Shown here piece by piece: positions 1 through 8,792 of a stretch of DNA of 64,000 nucleotides (the stretch's first letter is position 1; each line of letters starts with the position of its first letter). Location: contig NZ_JAIXPP010000070.1 in the NCBI RefSeq assembly GCF_027486195.1, positions 43,407 to 107,406 of the forward strand, read 5' to 3'. Source of the stretch: Novosphingobium sp. (lineage in GTDB: Bacteria; Pseudomonadota; Alphaproteobacteria; Sphingomonadales; Sphingomonadaceae). Below the pieces are notes generated by a model. The model saw only the letters and a list, made by a program, of their open reading frames with translations. It ran no database searches and had not been told where the DNA came from. The position numbers and the translations under genes were made by a program.

Positions 1-166
1 ACCAGACGGTTGGGCCGCCATTCGGCAGCTCCAGCGCCAGCAGGGGCGTATGCGGGACCAGCGCGCTCACTTTGACAGCCGCGCGCAGCACGCCTTCTCG
101 AGTTGGGGCGCGCGTCGGTTCGCGGACCAAGGGGGCAGGGTTCATTTCGGGACTTGGGTTTGTCAT
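1..166 (-). CDS. PLP-dependent threonine/serine dehydratase-like protein, N-terminal fragment
   Basis: The reverse strand opens with ATG at 166 and stays open to the window edge, giving about 55 residues. After a Pro/Thr-rich start, the segment around residues 25-52 reads like the first helix and strand of fold-type II PLP enzymes (threonine ammonia-lyase and serine racemase group), with a VPHTPLLALEL stretch typical of that family. An in-frame ATG at 145 is an alternative start. The catalytic lysine would lie beyond the edge, so the substrate cannot be assigned. It is divergent from the polyamine gene that starts at 237, leaving a 70-bp shared promoter region. Confidence 0.5.
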   Translation of the reverse strand, partial: MTNPSPEMNPAPLVREPTRAPTREGVLRAAVKVSALVPHTPLLALELPNGGPTVW

Positions 167-236
167 GCCCATACCCTAAAGGCACCGCTTTCGAAGCGCC
201 AGCAGACGCTGTGCCGATCCGGATTGGAGTTTCCCT

Positions 237-1442
237 ATGGCCAAGGTCCTTGTCATCGGCGCAGGCGGCGTCGGCTCGGTTGCCGTTCACAAGATGGCGA
301 TGAACCCTGATATCTTCAGCGAAGTTGCGCTCGCCAGCCGCACGCTGCCCAAGTGCGAGGCGATTGCCGCCTCGGTCAAGGAGCGCACTGGCCGCGATGT
401 CGCGACCTACCAGCTCGACGCCGACGACGTCGCCGCCACCACCGCGCTGCTGAACGAACTCAAGCCCGCGCTCGTCGTCAACCTCGCGCTGCCCTATCAG
501 GACCTCAACATCATGGAGGCCTGCCTCGCTGCCGGGGTCAACTACATGGACACAGCGAACTACGAGCCGATCGACGAGGCCAAGTTCGAATACAAGTGGC
601 AGTGGGCCTATCAGGAGCGCTTCAAGGCTGCCGGCCTCACCGCGCTGCTCGGCTCGGGCTTCGATCCGGGCGTTACCTCGGTCTTCGCGACCTGGCTCAA
701 AAAGCACAAGCTCGATACGATCCGCACGCTTGATATCCTCGATTGCAATGGCGGCGATCACGGCCAGCCCTTTGCGACCAACTTCAACCCGGAAATCAAC
801 ATCCGCGAAATCACCGCCCCGGCGCGCCGCTGGGAAAAGGGCGCGTGGGTGGAAACGCCGGCGCTCACCATCCGCCAGACCTTCGATTTCGAAGCGGTCG
901 GCCCCAAGAACATGTACCTGATGTACCACGAGGAGCTCGAAAGCCTCGCGCATCACCTGCCTGAGATCGAGCGCATCCGCTTCTGGATGACCTTCGGTGA
1001 TGCCTATATCACTCACCTCACCGTGCTGCAGAATGTCGGCATGACGCGGATCGACCCCGTCCTGTACGAGGGCAAGGAGATCGTGCCGCTCCAGTTCCTC
1101 AAGGCCGTCCTGCCCGAACCCGCCAGCCTCGGCGCGCTCACCAAGGGCAAGACCAATATCGGCGATATCGCGACGGGCCTGAAGGACGGGGTGGAAAAGA
1201 CTTTCTACATCTACAACATCTGCGATCACGAAGAGGCCTATGCCGAAACCGGCAACCAGGCGATCAGCTACACCACGGGCGTCCCGGCGATGATCGGTGC
1301 GGCCATGCTGGTCACCGGTACATGGGGCGGCGCTGGCGTGTTCAACATCGAACAGTTCGATCCCGATCCCTATATGGACATGCTCAACAAGCACGGCCTG
1401 CCGTGGCAGGTGAAGGAGCTTGAGGGGCCGCTGGAGTTCTGA
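237..1442 (+). CDS. Carboxyspermidine/carboxynorspermidine dehydrogenase (saccharopine dehydrogenase family)
   Basis: This 401-residue cytosolic protein has an N-terminal Rossmann motif (VIGAGGVGSVAV, residues 6-17) and the usual length of the saccharopine dehydrogenase-like family. In bacteria, members next to a carboxynorspermidine decarboxylase condense putrescine (or diaminopropane) with aspartate semialdehyde and reduce the Schiff base with NADPH to carboxyspermidine. That decarboxylase follows at 1811, and a putrescine-forming decarboxylase lies at 4448, so the polyamine role is well supported by context. GGAG at 225-228 gives a ribosome binding site. Saccharopine dehydrogenase in lysine metabolism is the alternative but fits the neighbours less well. 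Confidence 0.88.
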   Translation: MAKVLVIGAGGVGSVAVHKMAMNPDIFSEVALASRTLPKCEAIAASVKERTGRDVATYQLDADDVAATTALLNELKPALVVNLALPYQDLNIMEACLAAGVNYMDTANYEPIDEAKFEYKWQWAYQERFKAAGLTALLGSGFDPGVTSVFATWLKKHKLDTIRTLDILDCNGGDHGQPFATNFNPEINIREITAPARRWEKGAWVETPALTIRQTFDFEAVGPKNMYLMYHEELESLAHHLPEIERIRFWMTFGDAYITHLTVLQNVGMTRIDPVLYEGKEIVPLQFLKAVLPEPASLGALTKGKTNIGDIATGLKDGVEKTFYIYNICDHEEAYAETGNQAISYTTGVPAMIGAAMLVTGTWGGAGVFNIEQFDPDPYMDMLNKHGLPWQVKELEGPLEF

Positions 1443-1446
1443 GGGC

Positions 1447-1797
1447 ATGCCGACTTCGCTCTGGCTTCCGCCGTTGATGCTGGTCGGCTCCAACATCGTG
1501 ATGAACATTGCCTGGTACGCGCATCTCAAGGCGCCGCACCGGGCGCTGTGGATCGCGGTCCTCTCCAGTTGGGCGCTGGCGCTGTTTGAGTACATGCTCG
1601 CCGTGCCGGCCAACCGGATCGGGGCGAGCCGGTACTCGCTGGCGCAGTTGAAGACGATGCAGGAAGCGATCACCCTCGTGACCTTCGTGGGTGTCGCCTA
1701 TTTCCTGTTCGGCACGCGGCCAAATCTGTCGCAGCTGGCAGGTTTTGTGTTGATCGTGGCCGGCGCGGCGCTCGTGTTCCGCTCGCCGTTTGGATGA
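1447..1797 (+). CDS. DUF486 (DMT-like) small membrane protein
   Basis: This is a 116-residue, very hydrophobic protein with about four predicted membrane helices, including SLWLPPLMLVGSNIVMNIAW near the start and a C-terminal LAGFVLIVAGAALVF helix. Length and pattern match the DUF486 family, a relative of small drug/metabolite transporters whose substrate is not established. It starts 4 nt after the dehydrogenase stop and lies 13 nt before the decarboxylase start, so it is probably co-transcribed with polyamine genes. A role in polyamine export or tolerance is inference from position only. An upstream in-frame start at 1420 would overlap the previous gene and has no family support. Confidence 0.75.
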   Translation: MPTSLWLPPLMLVGSNIVMNIAWYAHLKAPHRALWIAVLSSWALALFEYMLAVPANRIGASRYSLAQLKTMQEAITLVTFVGVAYFLFGTRPNLSQLAGFVLIVAGAALVFRSPFG

Positions 1798-1810
1798 AGG
1801 GACAGGACCG

Positions 1811-3007
1811 ATGGAAACCAGAGCCGGCGATCCGGGCGCCTTTGCCCATTTCGACCTGACGCGCGTCGACAGCCCGGCCTTCGTGGTCGATGCCGCGCGC
1901 CTCAGGCAGAATCTGAGCATTCTCGTCGATGTGCGTGATCGGGCTGGCATTAAGGTCCTCGCCGCGCTCAAGGCTTTCTCGATGTGGCGGGTCGCGCCGC
2001 TGATCGGGGAATACCTTGACGGAGTGTGCACCTCTGGCCTGTGGGAATCGCGGCTTGCTGCAGATTACTATGCCGGTGAGATTGCCACCTACTGCGCAGC
2101 CTACAAGGCGGAGGACCTGCCCGAAATCTTCCAGCACTCGGATCATGTGATCTTCAATTCGCCCGGCCAGCATGCCCGCTTTGCCGCTGAAATCGCGGCC
2201 GCACGTGCCGCAGGTGAGCCATTCGATATCGGCTTGCGTATCAATCCCTTGCACGCGGAAGGTGAAGTGCCGCGTTATGATCCCTGCGCGCCCCATTCGC
2301 GCCTTGGCTTCCCCATCGACCAGTTGAAGCCCGAGCACCTCGAAGGCGTCAGCGGCATCCATTTTCACACCTTGTGCGAGCAGGATTTCGAGCCGCTCGC
2401 ACGCACCTGGGCCGCGCTGAAGCCCTATCTCGCGCCATACTTCGGCCAGCTCAAATGGCTGAACTTCGGCGGCGGCCACCACATCACCCGCGCCGACTAT
2501 CAGCGCGACGAACTTGTCGCGTTCCTGCAAGCAGTTAGGGCCGAAACCGGCTGCGAGATCTACCTTGAGCCCGGCGAGGCCGTCGCGCTCGATGCGGGCA
2601 TTCTCGTCGGCACCGTGCTCGATACCCACGTCAACGGCATGCAACTTGGCGTGACGGACATTTCCGCCACCTGCCACATGCCCGATGTCATCGAGGCGCC
2701 CTATCGCCCGGCCATGCTCGGCGAACTGCCTATTGATGAATACGAGGATGGGGAAGGTGATGTCCCGGTTCGCCTCGGCGGCCCCTCGTGCCTCGCGGGT
2801 GACGTCATCGGCGATTACCGCAAGCCGGGCCTTGCCGAGCCCGGCGCGCGCTTCGCATTCCTTGATCAGGCGCATTATTCGATGGTCAAGACCACGACCT
2901 TCAACGGCGTGCCGCTCCCCTCGATCTGGCTGTGGGACAGCGAGACCGACGCGCTCGAATGCGTGAAGCGTTTTTCGTGGGAGGACTTCCGCGCCCGCGT
3001 TTCGTGA
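1811..3007 (+). CDS. nspC: Carboxynorspermidine/carboxyspermidine decarboxylase
   Basis: This 398-residue enzyme has the alanine racemase-fold, fold-type III PLP decarboxylase layout. The PLP lysine is in AALKAFSM (about residue 54), a glycine/histidine motif GGGHHITRADY is near 219, a phosphate-binding EPGEA is near 253, and a second-subunit catalytic cysteine is in GGPSCLAGD near 323. These match the NspC family, which decarboxylates carboxy(nor)spermidine to (nor)spermidine. It completes the pathway begun by the dehydrogenase at 237. I prefer ATG 1811, preceded by AAGGGACAGG, over the in-frame ATG at 1790, which overlaps the DUF486 gene and lacks a ribosome binding site. Confidence 0.88.
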   Translation: METRAGDPGAFAHFDLTRVDSPAFVVDAARLRQNLSILVDVRDRAGIKVLAALKAFSMWRVAPLIGEYLDGVCTSGLWESRLAADYYAGEIATYCAAYKAEDLPEIFQHSDHVIFNSPGQHARFAAEIAAARAAGEPFDIGLRINPLHAEGEVPRYDPCAPHSRLGFPIDQLKPEHLEGVSGIHFHTLCEQDFEPLARTWAALKPYLAPYFGQLKWLNFGGGHHITRADYQRDELVAFLQAVRAETGCEIYLEPGEAVALDAGILVGTVLDTHVNGMQLGVTDISATCHMPDVIEAPYRPAMLGELPIDEYEDGEGDVPVRLGGPSCLAGDVIGDYRKPGLAEPGARFAFLDQAHYSMVKTTTFNGVPLPSIWLWDSETDALECVKRFSWEDFRARVS

Positions 3008-3041
3008 GGCAATCTCGCCGCGAAGAACACAAGGCGGAGAG

Positions 3042-4274
3042 ATGGAAATGGCGGATGTGCAACTGGACGGCGTGACCAGTGACCCGGTGGCAATGGGATG
3101 GATGGTAGGCGCCCCGCCACCGCCTGAAAAGCGCATCCTTGGCGCGCGCGCCGATCACATGCGCTTCCCGATGATCCGCTGGTCCTATTCCAACATGCGC
3201 AGCTTCTGCCCCACCGCGCGCGTCGCAGCGAGCGGGGAGGGTACGCCGTTCGCGCGCGGACTGCGTGAGGAGCTGGGCACTGTGCGCTTCACCCCGCTTG
3301 GCCTGGACGCCGAAATCAGTTTCGACGACTCGCTGCTCTCAGCCTTCACCGATGGCATTCTCGTGCTCCACAGAGGCGAAGTCGTGTTCGAACGCTGGTT
3401 CGGCGTAACCGGCCCGGAAACGCGCCATATCGCCTTCTCGGTCACCAAGAGCTTTGTTGGCACGCTGGTCCAGATGCTGGTCGGGGAAGGACGGATCGAC
3501 CTTGCCGCGCGGGTGGACAGCGTGATCCCCGAACTCGCCCCCAGCGGCTTCGGCAGCGCCACCATCGGCCAGGTCCTCGACATGACGACCGCGCTCGATT
3601 TCTCCGAGGAGTACGGCAATCCCAACTCCGGGATCGGAGCCTACAGCGCCGCGCTCGGCCTCACCCCGCGCCCGGCCAGCTACACCGGCCCGCACAACCT
3701 GTGGGATTATCTCACCACCGTCCCCGGGCAGGGCACCCACGGGGCAGGTTTCGTCTACCGCACGCCCAACACCGATGTGCTGGCCTGGATCATCACCCGA
3801 GTCACCGGCAAACCCTTCACGCAGGTCCTATCAGAGCGCCTGTGGCAGCCGCTCGGCATGCTCGGTGATGCAGACCTCATTGTTGATGAAGCCGGCGCGC
3901 CTTTTGCCGGCGGGGGCCTCAATCTGCGGCTCGAAGATCTCGCCCGCTTCGGCGAGGCGCTGCGCCTCGGCGGGCTCGGCGTGATCCCGGCGGCGGATGT
4001 CGAACGCATCCGGCAGGGCGGCGATCCGGAGCGCTTCCACAAGGCGGCCTACCCGCTGCTGGGCGGGTGGAGCTATGGCAGCCAGTGGTGGCATGCACAC
4101 GATAACCACGGCTGTTTCAGCGCGCGCGGCATTCACGGGCAGACGCTTTGGATCGACCCTGTGGCCGAAATGGTCGTCGCGCGATTCGCCTCGCATCCCA
4201 CGGCGGCAAACGGCGCGAACGACCCGCACTCGCTCCCGGCATGGCGTGCGCTCGCGCAAGCCTTGATGGCTTAA
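3042..4274 (+). CDS. NylB-like serine hydrolase (class C beta-lactamase fold)
   Basis: This 410-residue protein belongs to the penicillin-binding-protein/class C beta-lactamase fold. It shows the SxxK nucleophile motif as SVTK (about 133-136), a Tyr-containing second motif YRTPNTDVLAW (about 239), and a C-terminal RGIHGQTLWIDP segment. That arrangement closely resembles 6-aminohexanoate-dimer hydrolase (NylB) and related family VIII esterases rather than true beta-lactamases. There is no signal peptide, so it is probably cytosolic. The start is supported by AAGGCGGAGAG just upstream. It sits between two polyamine genes, so an amide such as an acylated polyamine is a conceivable substrate; that is inference. 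Confidence 0.8.
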   Translation: MEMADVQLDGVTSDPVAMGWMVGAPPPPEKRILGARADHMRFPMIRWSYSNMRSFCPTARVAASGEGTPFARGLREELGTVRFTPLGLDAEISFDDSLLSAFTDGILVLHRGEVVFERWFGVTGPETRHIAFSVTKSFVGTLVQMLVGEGRIDLAARVDSVIPELAPSGFGSATIGQVLDMTTALDFSEEYGNPNSGIGAYSAALGLTPRPASYTGPHNLWDYLTTVPGQGTHGAGFVYRTPNTDVLAWIITRVTGKPFTQVLSERLWQPLGMLGDADLIVDEAGAPFAGGGLNLRLEDLARFGEALRLGGLGVIPAADVERIRQGGDPERFHKAAYPLLGGWSYGSQWWHAHDNHGCFSARGIHGQTLWIDPVAEMVVARFASHPTAANGANDPHSLPAWRALAQALMA

Positions 4275-4447
4275 GGTTTTCCGCGCCTCGCCCCGAAAGT
4301 GTTTCACCTTTGTGACATCAACGTGAGGTGCCCATTTTTTCACTTGATGTTCAGGGCGGGGGGGCTATTTACCCCCTCGCTGCCCCATGGGGACTTCCAA
4401 ACCGCAAGGCAGCTTTGTCGCATTTTTCCGTTTGGGGGTCCCTTGAG
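4275..4447 (+). promoter_or_regulatory. Structured 5' leader of the ornithine decarboxylase gene (candidate speF-type RNA element)
   Basis: This 173-nt gap holds overlapping complementary segments. CACCT (4305-4309) can pair with AGGTG (4326-4330). ACATCAACGTG (4315-4325) can instead pair with CACTTGATGT (4341-4350) with one bulge. The two share bases and cannot coexist. A G-run/C-run hairpin (4358-4376) and CCCCATGGGG (4383-4392) follow. Alphaproteobacterial speF genes are known to carry a conserved leader RNA (Rfam speF), so this is a plausible member. The match has not been computed. Confidence 0.45.
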
Positions 4448-5671
4448 TTGCACATCCATCCTGATGCATTGGCTGTAGTCGGCGCAGCCGCGCCCGACCA
4501 ACCTGCCATTCTGAACCGTCCGCACGCTGCGGCGCGCGCTGCCCGTTTCTTCGTCGAGAAGTTTCCGGGGCGCTCGCTCTATGCGGTCAAGGCCAATCCC
4601 TCACCGGAATTGCTCCGCGTGCTGTGGGATGCCGGGATCACGCATTACGACGTGGCCTCGGTTGCCGAGGTGCGCATGGCGCGCGCGGCGTTGCCCGATG
4701 CCACGCTGTGCTTCATGCATCCGGTCAAGACGCCGAGCGCGATCGTGGAGGCTTACCGCGACCACGGCGTGCGCGTGTTCAGCCTCGATTCGATCGAGGA
4801 ACTGGAAAAGATCAGCGAAGCGACCACGGTGGCCAATGGCGGCGTGCTGCCCGAGGATCTGACGCTGTGCGTGCGCCTGCGCGTCTCGTCTGAAGGCTCC
4901 GAGCTCAGCCTCGCCTCGAAGTTCGGCTGCGATCTCACGGGCGCTGGGGAGCTTTTGCAGGCCACGCGTCAGGTCGCCGATTCGCTTGGTGTGTGCTTCC
5001 ATGTCGGCAGCCAGTCGATGAGCCCGCACGCCTATGTCCAGGCGCTCGAGCGCGTGCGCGCGGCGATCGTCGATGCATCGGTTACGGTTGATATCATCGA
5101 CGTCGGCGGCGGCTTCCCCTCGATCTACCCGGGCATGGAACCGCCCCCGCTGGAAGATTACTTCGGCGTGATCGACCGCACCTATGAATCGCTGCCGGTG
5201 TCCTACTCGGCCGAGCTGTGGTGCGAGCCGGGCCGCGCGCTTTGCGCGGAGTACAACTCGATGATCGTGCGCGTCGAACGGCGCCGGGGCACCGAGCTGT
5301 TCATCAACGACGGCGCTTATGGCGCGCTGTTCGATGCCGCACACGTGGGCTGGCGCTTTCCCGTCCGCCTGCTGCGTGAGAGCGCGGCGAACGAGGACGG
5401 CGAGACCGAACAGGCGGACTTCAGCTTCTGGGGCCCGACCTGCGACGACATGGACCACATGGAAGGGCCCTTCGCGCTTCCGGCGGACATCAAGGCTGGC
5501 GATTTCATCGAGATCGGCATGCTCGGAGCCTACGGCGCGGCCATGAAGACCGCGTTCAACGGTTTCGGCGCGACCGAGGTCTTCGAAGTCTCGGACGAGC
5601 CGATGGCCAGCCAGTACCGCGGTGATCGCCGCGATCCGCGCGTATCGGACAACGTCGTTTCGCTGCGCTGA
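4448..5671 (+). CDS. Type III PLP-dependent ornithine/lysine decarboxylase
   Basis: This is an alanine racemase-fold decarboxylase of about 407 residues, the length of bacterial and eukaryote-like ornithine decarboxylases. The PLP lysine is in YAVKANPS (about residue 48), the phosphate-binding motif is WCEPGRAL (about 258), and the catalytic cysteine is in GPTCDDMD (about 331). It would form putrescine (or cadaverine), the substrate of the dehydrogenase at 237. No ATG lies in frame near the conserved start. I chose TTG 4448, preceded by a GGGGGT stretch; TTG 4469 or GTG 4328 are alternatives, and the latter would add a poorly conserved 40-residue leader. Confidence 0.83.
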   Translation: MHIHPDALAVVGAAAPDQPAILNRPHAAARAARFFVEKFPGRSLYAVKANPSPELLRVLWDAGITHYDVASVAEVRMARAALPDATLCFMHPVKTPSAIVEAYRDHGVRVFSLDSIEELEKISEATTVANGGVLPEDLTLCVRLRVSSEGSELSLASKFGCDLTGAGELLQATRQVADSLGVCFHVGSQSMSPHAYVQALERVRAAIVDASVTVDIIDVGGGFPSIYPGMEPPPLEDYFGVIDRTYESLPVSYSAELWCEPGRALCAEYNSMIVRVERRRGTELFINDGAYGALFDAAHVGWRFPVRLLRESAANEDGETEQADFSFWGPTCDDMDHMEGPFALPADIKAGDFIEIGMLGAYGAAMKTAFNGFGATEVFEVSDEPMASQYRGDRRDPRVSDNVVSLR

Positions 5672-5707
5672 CAATCAAGAACACCGGTTGAAGTCCGGGT
5701 CGCAAAA

Positions 5708-5739
5708 GAAAGGCCCCGCGATCGCTCGCGGGGCCTTTC
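5708..5739. terminator. Bidirectional intrinsic terminator
   Basis: A perfect 14-bp stem (GAAAGGCCCCGCGA with TCGCGGGGCCTTTC) encloses a 4-nt loop TCGC. It lies between the convergent decarboxylase and TonB receptor genes. Read on the minus strand, the stem is followed by TTTTGCG, so it best serves the receptor gene; a shorter T-rich run follows on the plus strand. Confidence 0.85.
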
Positions 5740-5801
5740 TCGTTTGGGGTTGTGCCGCGCGGAGAGCGGACTTGTGGTCCTCTCCCCGTATGGGCAGAGT
5801 A

Positions 5802-8714
5802 TCAGAACTTGGCGCGGAAGCCCGCGTAGAACGACGTCCCGCTCGTTTCGGTCGGATAGGTGGTCGAACCGAGATCGGGCTGCTGGTTGAACAGGTTGTT
5901 CACGCCGCCGTAGAACTCCATCTTCTTGTTGACGGTGAGGTTGGCCGAGATGTTGTGCACCCAGCGCTGCTTGTACCAGGCGTACTTGGGATCGACGTAG
6001 TTCGGATTGCCCGCCAGACGGTCGGCCGAGTAGCGCAGGGTCTTGTCCCACCAAGAAAGGCTGTAGTTGAAGCCGAACGCCCCGCGCTGGTAGCTCGCGC
6101 TCACAAAGGCCTGGTACTGCGGCTGATAGGTCTCGCCCAGCGTGCTGCGCGGCTCGGCTCCCGGCGAATCCACGAAGGTAAGCTTGTTCAAATAGTTGCC
6201 GACGAGCTTGAGCTGGAACTCGCCCAGCTTCTCGATCGAGAAATTGTAGTTGATGTTGAGCTCCAGGCCCGAGGTCCGGAACGCGGCAACGTTCTGCGGG
6301 GAAACCGTGTAATCGACGATCAGACCGGTCCCCGGCTGCCGCTTGATCGCAGCGCAGAAAGGGTTGTCGATCGTTGCCTGATCAACGCAGAGCTCCGCCA
6401 GCTTCTGGGCGTCGACCGTGTTGATCGCCTGCTTGAGCTTGATGTCATACCAGTCGATCGCGATGGCGAGGCCGCGGATGAAGCTCGGCTGCAGCACCAC
6501 ACCGGCAGTCCAGGTCCGCGCCTTCTCCGGTTGCAGATTGGCATTGCCGCTGCTGATGCCCGGGACGTTCACCGTACGGGTGTCCTCGAACCCGGCGATC
6601 TGCGGTGGGGTAAGGCCTGCAGCGGTCAGGACCGCCTGACAGTTGGCTGGACGGGTCGATTTGCCCAGCCCGAGGTTCGAGGGCAGGCAGGGATCGTCGA
6701 AGAAGGTGAAGGTCTGCCCGGCCGCGCCATAGAGTTCGCCAATATTGGGCGCGCGGACAGCCTGCGAGAGTGTGCCACGGAAGCGGATATCACGCACCGG
6801 CGCCCAGGCTGCGTCGACCTTCCAGGTCGTGGCGCCACCGGTCGACGAGTAGTCTGCATAACGCACCGCGCCGCTGATATCGAGGACGTAGGCCAAAGGC
6901 TTGTCCTTGAGCAGCGGCAGGTCGAGTTCGCCGAACACTTCCTTCACATCGAACTTGCCTTGACTGATCCCCAGCTTGTTGGAGAACGTCAGGCCTTGTT
7001 GCTCCAACTCGTCGGGAACGAACCGCGAGCTTTCTTTGCGGTATTCACCGCCAACCACGAAGCCAACCGGTCCGCCGGGGAGCGAGAAGAAGCCGCGCGT
7101 ATCTCCGGACAATGAAGCGTTCACAACATGCTGGGTGATGCGCGAACGCTCGGTCGTGTTGGCGCGTACAAAATCGACGCCGGCCGGGTCGCTTACGCCT
7201 TCACCGAAAAGATTGATGGGTCGGCACTCACCCGGTTGGAACGTCACCGCGCTTCCGGCGGTGGGATCGAGGTTGATCCGGCAAGTAACCTGACCAGTCG
7301 CCGGATCGCGTACCGCATCGAGCGCGGCGTTGAAGCGGTCGGTGTAGCGGTCGTTGACGAAGCGGTTGGTCACGGTCGTGCGACCGAACACATAGGACAC
7401 TTCATAGTGCAGCGAGGATGAGAGATCGCCCTCGGCCCCGATTACCGAGCGGAAGGTATCGCGCTTGATGTTTTCGCCGCGCTGGCCAAGGTCGAAGTTA
7501 TCCCGCGTGACCAGCACGCCGCCGAGTTCCGGATCGATCGCCGAACGAATGCTCGCCGGGATGTAGGGGTTATCTTGCGGAACATAGATATAATAGTCGA
7601 ACGTCGGCTGACCGAGCGAATACGACTTGGTCGCTGCGTACTTGGCTTCGGCAAAGACCTTGAAGGCGCTCGACACTTCGTAGCGCGCGTTGAGATTGAC
7701 CACATGGCGCGTGATCGCGGGCAACAGATCGTTGCCATAGTCTGAGACGAGCGTGTCGTCGCTCCCGCGCGAATAGCCGCCGGGAATTGATTGGCCGAGG
7801 TTGTAGGGCTTGCCGTCACCGCGGTAGTCCGGCTCGCCGTTGAAGTCGACATCGACCGCGCCCATGCGCGACGACCATTCGTAGCGCACGTCGTTCAGCG
7901 GGATCCGGCTGTAAACGCCCGGGGTATTGGGCGTGTAGTCCGGGTTGCGGTAGAAGCCGATCGAACGCGATCCCGTGTACTGCGGGCGATCCCGCGTCTG
8001 CAGCCGGTCGCTGTCGCCGAATTCATACGCCAACGTCACGTTGCCGCGCCCGCCATCGAAATTGTGCCCGGCGGTGATGGCTGCGAACCGGTCGCCAGAA
8101 TCGCCGTACCTGCTGATCCCGGCCTGTGCTTGCGCGCTCACGCCCTCGAAGTTCTGCTTGAGAACGAAGTTGACCACGCCGGTCACGCCGTCCGCACCGT
8201 AAATGGCCGAGGCGCCGCCGGTCAGCACGTCCACGCGCTCGATCAGGCTGACGGGGATCGTGTTGATGTCGACTGCCTGCGACCCTTCGACACCGGCAAC
8301 CTGGCGGCGGCCATTGATCAGCACCAGCGTGCGATCGACACCCAGATTGCGCAGGTTGAGCAGATTCAGGCCGGTGTAGCCGATGCCGGCCCGATCACCT
8401 GAGTTGTCACGCGAGGTCGATGAACCGACAAGCGCGGGCAGCGCAGTGGTCAGGAAGGTCGTGACATTGGTGACACCTTGCTTTTCGAGCAGGTCTTTCC
8501 CGAACGAAATTGTCGGGCTCGCGGTCTGGTAATCCGGGCGGCGCAGGCGCGTGCCGGTCACCACGATGCTCTCAGGTGGCGGGGCATCGGCTGCCGCAGC
8601 CGCATCGGGCTGCGGCTCTGCCTGTGCATAGGCAAGGGTAGGTAGGACGCCGACGAGAGCTAGCGTGGAAACGGCAAGATTGAGCGCGGTGCGTGACGAA
8701 CGATTGCGGAACAT
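5802..8714 (-). CDS. TonB-dependent outer membrane receptor
   Basis: This is a receptor of about 970 residues. It has a signal peptide ending near AYAQA (about residue 31), a TonB-box-like SIVVTGTRL, a plug domain with LNLRNLG and LINGRR, GGASAIYGADGVTGVVNFVLK, and a long beta-barrel ending in terminal Phe (FRAKF), as expected for outer membrane insertion. The short SIVVTG box and plug pattern are typical of the large TonB receptor families in sphingomonads. The substrate cannot be told from sequence. ATG 8714 is preceded by GGGGGAAG; ATG 8726, four codons upstream, is less likely. The gene is monocistronic and ends at a strong terminator. Confidence 0.92.
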   Translation of the reverse strand: MFRNRSSRTALNLAVSTLALVGVLPTLAYAQAEPQPDAAAAADAPPPESIVVTGTRLRRPDYQTASPTISFGKDLLEKQGVTNVTTFLTTALPALVGSSTSRDNSGDRAGIGYTGLNLLNLRNLGVDRTLVLINGRRQVAGVEGSQAVDINTIPVSLIERVDVLTGGASAIYGADGVTGVVNFVLKQNFEGVSAQAQAGISRYGDSGDRFAAITAGHNFDGGRGNVTLAYEFGDSDRLQTRDRPQYTGSRSIGFYRNPDYTPNTPGVYSRIPLNDVRYEWSSRMGAVDVDFNGEPDYRGDGKPYNLGQSIPGGYSRGSDDTLVSDYGNDLLPAITRHVVNLNARYEVSSAFKVFAEAKYAATKSYSLGQPTFDYYIYVPQDNPYIPASIRSAIDPELGGVLVTRDNFDLGQRGENIKRDTFRSVIGAEGDLSSSLHYEVSYVFGRTTVTNRFVNDRYTDRFNAALDAVRDPATGQVTCRINLDPTAGSAVTFQPGECRPINLFGEGVSDPAGVDFVRANTTERSRITQHVVNASLSGDTRGFFSLPGGPVGFVVGGEYRKESSRFVPDELEQQGLTFSNKLGISQGKFDVKEVFGELDLPLLKDKPLAYVLDISGAVRYADYSSTGGATTWKVDAAWAPVRDIRFRGTLSQAVRAPNIGELYGAAGQTFTFFDDPCLPSNLGLGKSTRPANCQAVLTAAGLTPPQIAGFEDTRTVNVPGISSGNANLQPEKARTWTAGVVLQPSFIRGLAIAIDWYDIKLKQAINTVDAQKLAELCVDQATIDNPFCAAIKRQPGTGLIVDYTVSPQNVAAFRTSGLELNINYNFSIEKLGEFQLKLVGNYLNKLTFVDSPGAEPRSTLGETYQPQYQAFVSASYQRGAFGFNYSLSWWDKTLRYSADRLAGNPNYVDPKYAWYKQRWVHNISANLTVNKKMEFYGGVNNLFNQQPDLGSTTYPTETSGTSFYAGFRAKF

Positions 8715-8770
8715 GACTTCCCCCATGCAGAAGATCCAAAATGGCTGGAACGTGACGGTCGTTCAAGTCA

Positions 8771-8784
8771 TTGAATCTTATCAA
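8771..8784. promoter_or_regulatory. Near-consensus FNR/FixK-type half-site pair upstream of the TonB receptor
   Basis: TTGAATCTTATCAA differs by one base from the FNR/FixK consensus TTGAT-N4-ATCAA. It lies 57-70 bp upstream of the chosen receptor start. The function is inferred from the motif only. Confidence 0.35.
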
Positions 8785-8792
8785 CTGCTTTA

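Noticed and set aside
1670..3136. A 488-codon frame antisense to the carboxyspermidine decarboxylase
   Set aside because: Composition is typical of shadow frames, and the opposite strand has all PLP-enzyme motifs.
4347..4480. A short upstream frame starting at ATG 4347 in the ornithine decarboxylase leader
   Set aside because: There is no ribosome binding site, and it overlaps the decarboxylase start out of frame; it may be translated, but nothing in the sequence supports it.
5622..7115. A 497-codon plus-strand frame antisense to the TonB receptor
   Set aside because: It is Arg/Val/Gly-rich without domains and crosses a strong terminator.
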